From: Lysobacterales bacterium CG_4_10_14_3_um_filter_64_11
Lineage (GTDB): Bacteria; Pseudomonadota; Gammaproteobacteria; Xanthomonadales; Xanthomonadaceae
Assembly: GCA_002782905.1 (NCBI GenBank)
Contig: PFJA01000144.1
Coordinates: 1 to 10,817 of the forward strand
Direction of reading: 5' to 3'
DNA: 10,817 bases
Shown: positions 5,681-10,817 of the stretch, piece by piece
Numbering within the stretch: position 1 is the stretch's first letter
How the letters are laid out: each line of letters opens with the position of its first letter
Position numbers and translations under genes: made by a program
The notes under the pieces: generated by a model
Database searches by the model: none
What the model saw: only the letters and a program-made list of their open reading frames with translations
Told to the model about the DNA's origin: nothing

Positions 5681-7111
5681 ATGAACGCCGTTGCCAAACC
5701 CCATGCCGTACCCGATTACAAAGTTCACGATATTGCGCTGGCCGCTGTCGGCCGCAAGCGCATTCGCATGGCCGAGGAAGAAATGCCCGGCCTGATGCAG
5801 ATTCGCGCCAAGTATGCGCCGCTGCAGCCGCTCAAGGGCGTGCGCCTGTCCGGCTCGCTGCACATGACCAAAGAAACCGCCGTACTGATCGAAACCCTGT
5901 CCGCGCTCGGTGCCACGGTGCGCTGGGCGTCGTGCAATATCTTTTCCACCCAGGACGATGCGGCGGCAGCGATTGCCGCCAGTGGCGTGCCGGTGTTTGC
6001 CTGGAAAGGCGAATCGCTGGAGGAGTACTGGGACTGCACCCTGAACATGCTCACCCACGAAGGCATGACTGGCCCGCAGCTGATCGTCGATGACGGCGGC
6101 GACGCGACCTTGCTGATCCACAAGGGCCTGGACATGGAAAACGGCGACACCTGGGTCGATCAACCCGGCGCCAACCATGAAGAACAAGTCGTCAAGGACC
6201 TGCTCAAGCGCACCCGCAGCGAACGCCCCGGCTTCTGGACAAACGTGGCCAAGGACTGGCGCGGCGTGTCCGAGGAAACCACCACCGGCGTGCATCGCCT
6301 GTACCAGATGATGGAGGCCGGCAAGCTGCTGGTACCGGCCATCAACGTCAACGATTCGGTCACCAAGAGCAAGTTCGACAACCTGTACGGCTGCCGCGAA
6401 TCGCTGGCCGACGGCATCAAGCGCGCCACCGACCTGATGATCGCCGGCAAGGTGGCGCTGGTATGCGGTTACGGCGATGTCGGCAAGGGCTGCGCACATT
6501 CGCTCAAGAGCTTCGGCGCGCGCGTGATCGTCACCGAGATCGACCCGATCAACGCCCTGCAGGCGGCGATGGAAGGCTACGAGGTGAAGACCACCGAGGA
6601 CGTGCTGCATGAGGCCGACATTTTCGTCACCACCACCGGCAACCGCGACGTAATCACCTTCGAACACATGCAGGGCATGAAGAACAATGCACTGGTGTGC
6701 AACATCGGCCACTTCGACAACGAAATCCAGATGGATCGCCTGAACGCGGCCAAGGACGTGTCGAAGGAAAACATCAAGCCGCAGGTGGATCGCTACACCT
6801 TCGCCAGCGGCCGCAGCATTTACATCCTCGCTGAAGGCCGTCTGGTCAACCTCGGCTGCGCCCACGGCCACCCGGCGTTCGTGATGTCCAACTCGTTCTC
6901 CAACCAGACCCTGGCGCAGATCGACCTGTGGACGAACAAGGACAACTACGAAAAGACCGTGTACCGCCTGCCCAAGCAACTCGATGAAGAAGTCGCGCGC
7001 CTGCATCTGGAACAGATCGGGGTGAAGCTGACCGTGCTCACCGCCGAGCAGTCCGCCTACCTCGGCATCCCGGTGCAAGGGCCGTACAAGCCGGAGCATT
7101 ACCGCTACTGA
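5681..7111 (+). CDS. ahcY: S-adenosylhomocysteine hydrolase
   Basis: AhcY splits S-adenosylhomocysteine reversibly into homocysteine and adenosine, using bound NAD+, and so removes the inhibitor left by methyltransferases. The 476-residue product has the full bacterial architecture: SLHMTKET at 58-65, DDGGDAT at 137-143, EETTTG at 198-203, NDSVTKSKFDN at 224-234, the NAD-binding GYGDVGKG at 263-270, HGHPAFVMSNSF at 395-406 and the invariant tail KPEHYRY at 470-476. The insert at about 150-190 is the extra segment found in many bacterial enzymes compared with the mammalian one. The start at ATG 5681 has a GGAGG eight bases upstream. It is probably monocistronic, with its own promoter and SAH riboswitch upstream and a strong terminator 20-odd bases after the stop. 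No methionine-cycle gene follows. Confidence 0.98.
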   Translation: MNAVAKPHAVPDYKVHDIALAAVGRKRIRMAEEEMPGLMQIRAKYAPLQPLKGVRLSGSLHMTKETAVLIETLSALGATVRWASCNIFSTQDDAAAAIAASGVPVFAWKGESLEEYWDCTLNMLTHEGMTGPQLIVDDGGDATLLIHKGLDMENGDTWVDQPGANHEEQVVKDLLKRTRSERPGFWTNVAKDWRGVSEETTTGVHRLYQMMEAGKLLVPAINVNDSVTKSKFDNLYGCRESLADGIKRATDLMIAGKVALVCGYGDVGKGCAHSLKSFGARVIVTEIDPINALQAAMEGYEVKTTEDVLHEADIFVTTTGNRDVITFEHMQGMKNNALVCNIGHFDNEIQMDRLNAAKDVSKENIKPQVDRYTFASGRSIYILAEGRLVNLGCAHGHPAFVMSNSFSNQTLAQIDLWTNKDNYEKTVYRLPKQLDEEVARLHLEQIGVKLTVLTAEQSAYLGIPVQGPYKPEHYRY

Positions 7112-7132
7112 GCCACGTTGTACCCGGCTGAC

Positions 7133-7166
7133 AAAAAAGCGCGCAACCCCGGTTGCGCGCTTTTTT
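7133..7166. terminator. Bidirectional intrinsic terminator
   Basis: A6 followed by GCGCGCAACC, a CC centre, then GGTTGCGCGC and T6 forms a perfectly symmetric GC-rich hairpin. On the plus strand the T6 follows the stem and ends ahcY (stop at 7111). On the minus strand the A6 reads as U6 and ends the histidine kinase transcript (stop at 7287). About 120 nt (7167-7286) between the hairpin and the kinase stop contain no gene. Confidence 0.93.
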
Positions 7167-7286
7167 ATTTGTCGCAAATGCCAACGTGGCGAGCGGGTTT
7201 CGCTGCAAGCCAACCTGGCGACACCCCCCCGCGAACCGCTGCGCGCGCAGGCGCAATCACACAGGCAACGGTGCGGATCAGCGCCG

Positions 7287-9674
<2,388 letters not shown>

Positions 9675-9737
9675 GTCAGCGCCTCCGTCGACACGCGTTG
9701 ATTGCCGCTTGCCGCAGATCGGTCATCGCAGATCGCC

Positions 9738-10817
9738 TCACAGTACCGCAGACTTGAAGTCGAAACTCAGCGCATCACCGGCCTGCTGCACCAGGTTGCC
9801 TTGCAGGAAATCAATGCCGACCATCCACAAGGTAGCGGCGGACTGCGGATCTTCAACGCGGTGGCCGATCACCTTGATACCCAGTTGATGCGCCTTGGCA
9901 ACCACACTGTGCAACTCATCCTTGACCGCCGCAGAATTGCCGGCGCGCAGATAACGAGGTCCCAGTTTTATGAAACTGAGCGGCAGTTGCTCCAGCAAAC
10001 TGGCGGCATCGAGCCCCGCCTCGAACTGGCTGAGGCAAAAACTGGCACCTTGATGCACCAGGCTGCGACAAAACTCGCCAATCGTGGCCAAATGCACGAT
10101 TGCCTCGTCCATGCGAATCTCGATAACCAGCGACTCTGCTGCGATCTTGGCGGCAAGCAGTTGCTCGCGCAACCACTGCGCATACTGCGGCGAGGCCAGA
10201 CTTACCGGCGACTGGGTCAGGAACAGACGCAATGCGTTGTTCTCGGCTTGTTTGCGCGCGATAACCGCGACCGCCTCGGAAACCGCCCAGCGATCGACGT
10301 CGGCGATCCAGCCCTTGCGCTCAGCCAGCGGCATGATTGCCGCCGCCTGATGCAAAGTGCCCGTGCTATCGCGCAGGCGCAGCAGGCACTGAAACTGGGC
10401 ATCGTCGCCGCCCTGCACCGCCACGATCGGCTGGTAGGCAAACTCAAAGCCAGCCTCATCGATCGCGCGGCGAATGCTTCGTTCAAGCCCTGCCTGCGCT
10501 TCGCGTTCGGCATCCTTGGGCGGTTCATGGCAGGCGATACCGCGATCCGTGCTGCGCGCATTGCGACATGCCCGTTCGGAAGCATTGAGCACGGCCCCAA
10601 CATCGGCAGGCACTGTGGCGAACGGGCAGATGCCTACCGAAACACGCAGCCGCAGCGGTTTGCCGTCGGCGCTGAACGCATGTTGCATGAGTTGCGCGCG
10701 GATCTGCGCTGCGCCTGCCTCCAGCGCAGGCAATTGCGCTGCGCCGTCCACCAGCAGAAAGCTGGCATCACCAAGACGCGCAGCATACCCGCCGGCAGGC
10801 AGGGTACTCGCCAATAC
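9738..10817 (-). CDS. Degenerate GGDEF-EAL protein, FimX-like, N-terminus outside window
   Basis: The C-terminal 359 codons of a larger protein are present; the frame is open at the right edge. In numbering from the codon at 10814, the end of a GGDEF domain (to about 90) reads GDASF where GGDEF is expected, followed by RVSVGICPF. The EAL domain (about 110-345) begins FEFAYQPIVAVQ but reads QCLLRLR in place of ExLxR, LSQFEAG (261-267) in place of DDFGTG, and GHRVE in place of AEGVE. The IEI glutamate (232) and IKL lysine (283) remain. Most metal ligands are missing, so neither cyclase nor phosphodiesterase activity is expected. FimX, the type IV pilus regulator that binds c-di-GMP with a dead EAL domain and carries a GDSIF motif, is the closest design I recall, and the tail LQGNLVQ..LSFDF fits it. 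A c-di-GMP receptor role is inferred. The hybrid kinase gene follows. Confidence 0.85.
   Translation of the reverse strand, partial: VLASTLPAGGYAARLGDASFLLVDGAAQLPALEAGAAQIRAQLMQHAFSADGKPLRLRVSVGICPFATVPADVGAVLNASERACRNARSTDRGIACHEPPKDAEREAQAGLERSIRRAIDEAGFEFAYQPIVAVQGGDDAQFQCLLRLRDSTGTLHQAAAIMPLAERKGWIADVDRWAVSEAVAVIARKQAENNALRLFLTQSPVSLASPQYAQWLREQLLAAKIAAESLVIEIRMDEAIVHLATIGEFCRSLVHQGASFCLSQFEAGLDAASLLEQLPLSFIKLGPRYLRAGNSAAVKDELHSVVAKAHQLGIKVIGHRVEDPQSAATLWMVGIDFLQGNLVQQAGDALSFDFKSAVL

Noticed and set aside
7180..7222. Two near-identical 14-mers (GCCAACGTGGCGAG and GCCAACCTGGCGAC)
   Set aside because: Only two copies with two differences, in a short non-coding tail; too little to call a repeat family.

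Overview
The window is about 10.8 kb of GC-rich chromosomal DNA, apparently from a gammaproteobacterium. The order Xanthomonadales/Lysobacterales is the best guess, judging from the protein flavours (homogentisate dioxygenase, a FimX-like degenerate GGDEF-EAL protein, ahcY behind an SAH riboswitch). That placement is inference; no rRNA or other phylogenetic marker is present.

Left part (1-3090): the 3' end of a NhaD-type Na+/H+ antiporter gene is followed after 14 nt by nhaA, so two unrelated sodium/proton antiporter families sit in tandem. Convergent to them is hmgA (homogentisate 1,2-dioxygenase, tyrosine/phenylalanine breakdown). Its iron ligands are intact, but the usual catalytic histidine position reads glutamine. 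A non-coding stretch of about 330 nt upstream of hmgA holds candidate promoters for both directions and two clear dyads.

Middle (3091-4120): a toxin-antitoxin-like pair of the VapBC50 type. The antitoxin has an excisionase-type helix-turn-helix and is intact. The PIN-domain toxin is broken by a +1 frameshift and an in-frame TAG, although all its acidic catalytic codons are still there.

Centre (4141-7170): ndh (type II NADH dehydrogenase) on the minus strand and ahcY (S-adenosylhomocysteine hydrolase) on the plus strand are divergent. ahcY has a perfect TATAAT and a convincing SAH riboswitch whose pseudoknot shows a compensatory change relative to the consensus I remember. A strong symmetric hairpin with A6/T6 flanks ends ahcY and can also end the gene cluster converging from the right.

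Right part (7287-10817): on the minus strand, a partial degenerate GGDEF-EAL protein resembling the type IV pilus regulator FimX is followed 63 nt later by a hybrid histidine kinase (two membrane helices, HisKA, HATPase, a degenerate receiver, a normal receiver and an Hpt domain). The pair suggests a link between c-di-GMP sensing and a phosphorelay.

Most of the window is housekeeping metabolism and ion homeostasis. No insertion sequence, phage, CRISPR array, tRNA or rRNA was seen. The best points for a second look are the riboswitch, the hmgA active-site substitution, the decayed VapC beside an intact antitoxin with its putative operator, and the catalytically dead c-di-GMP protein next to a phosphorelay kinase.
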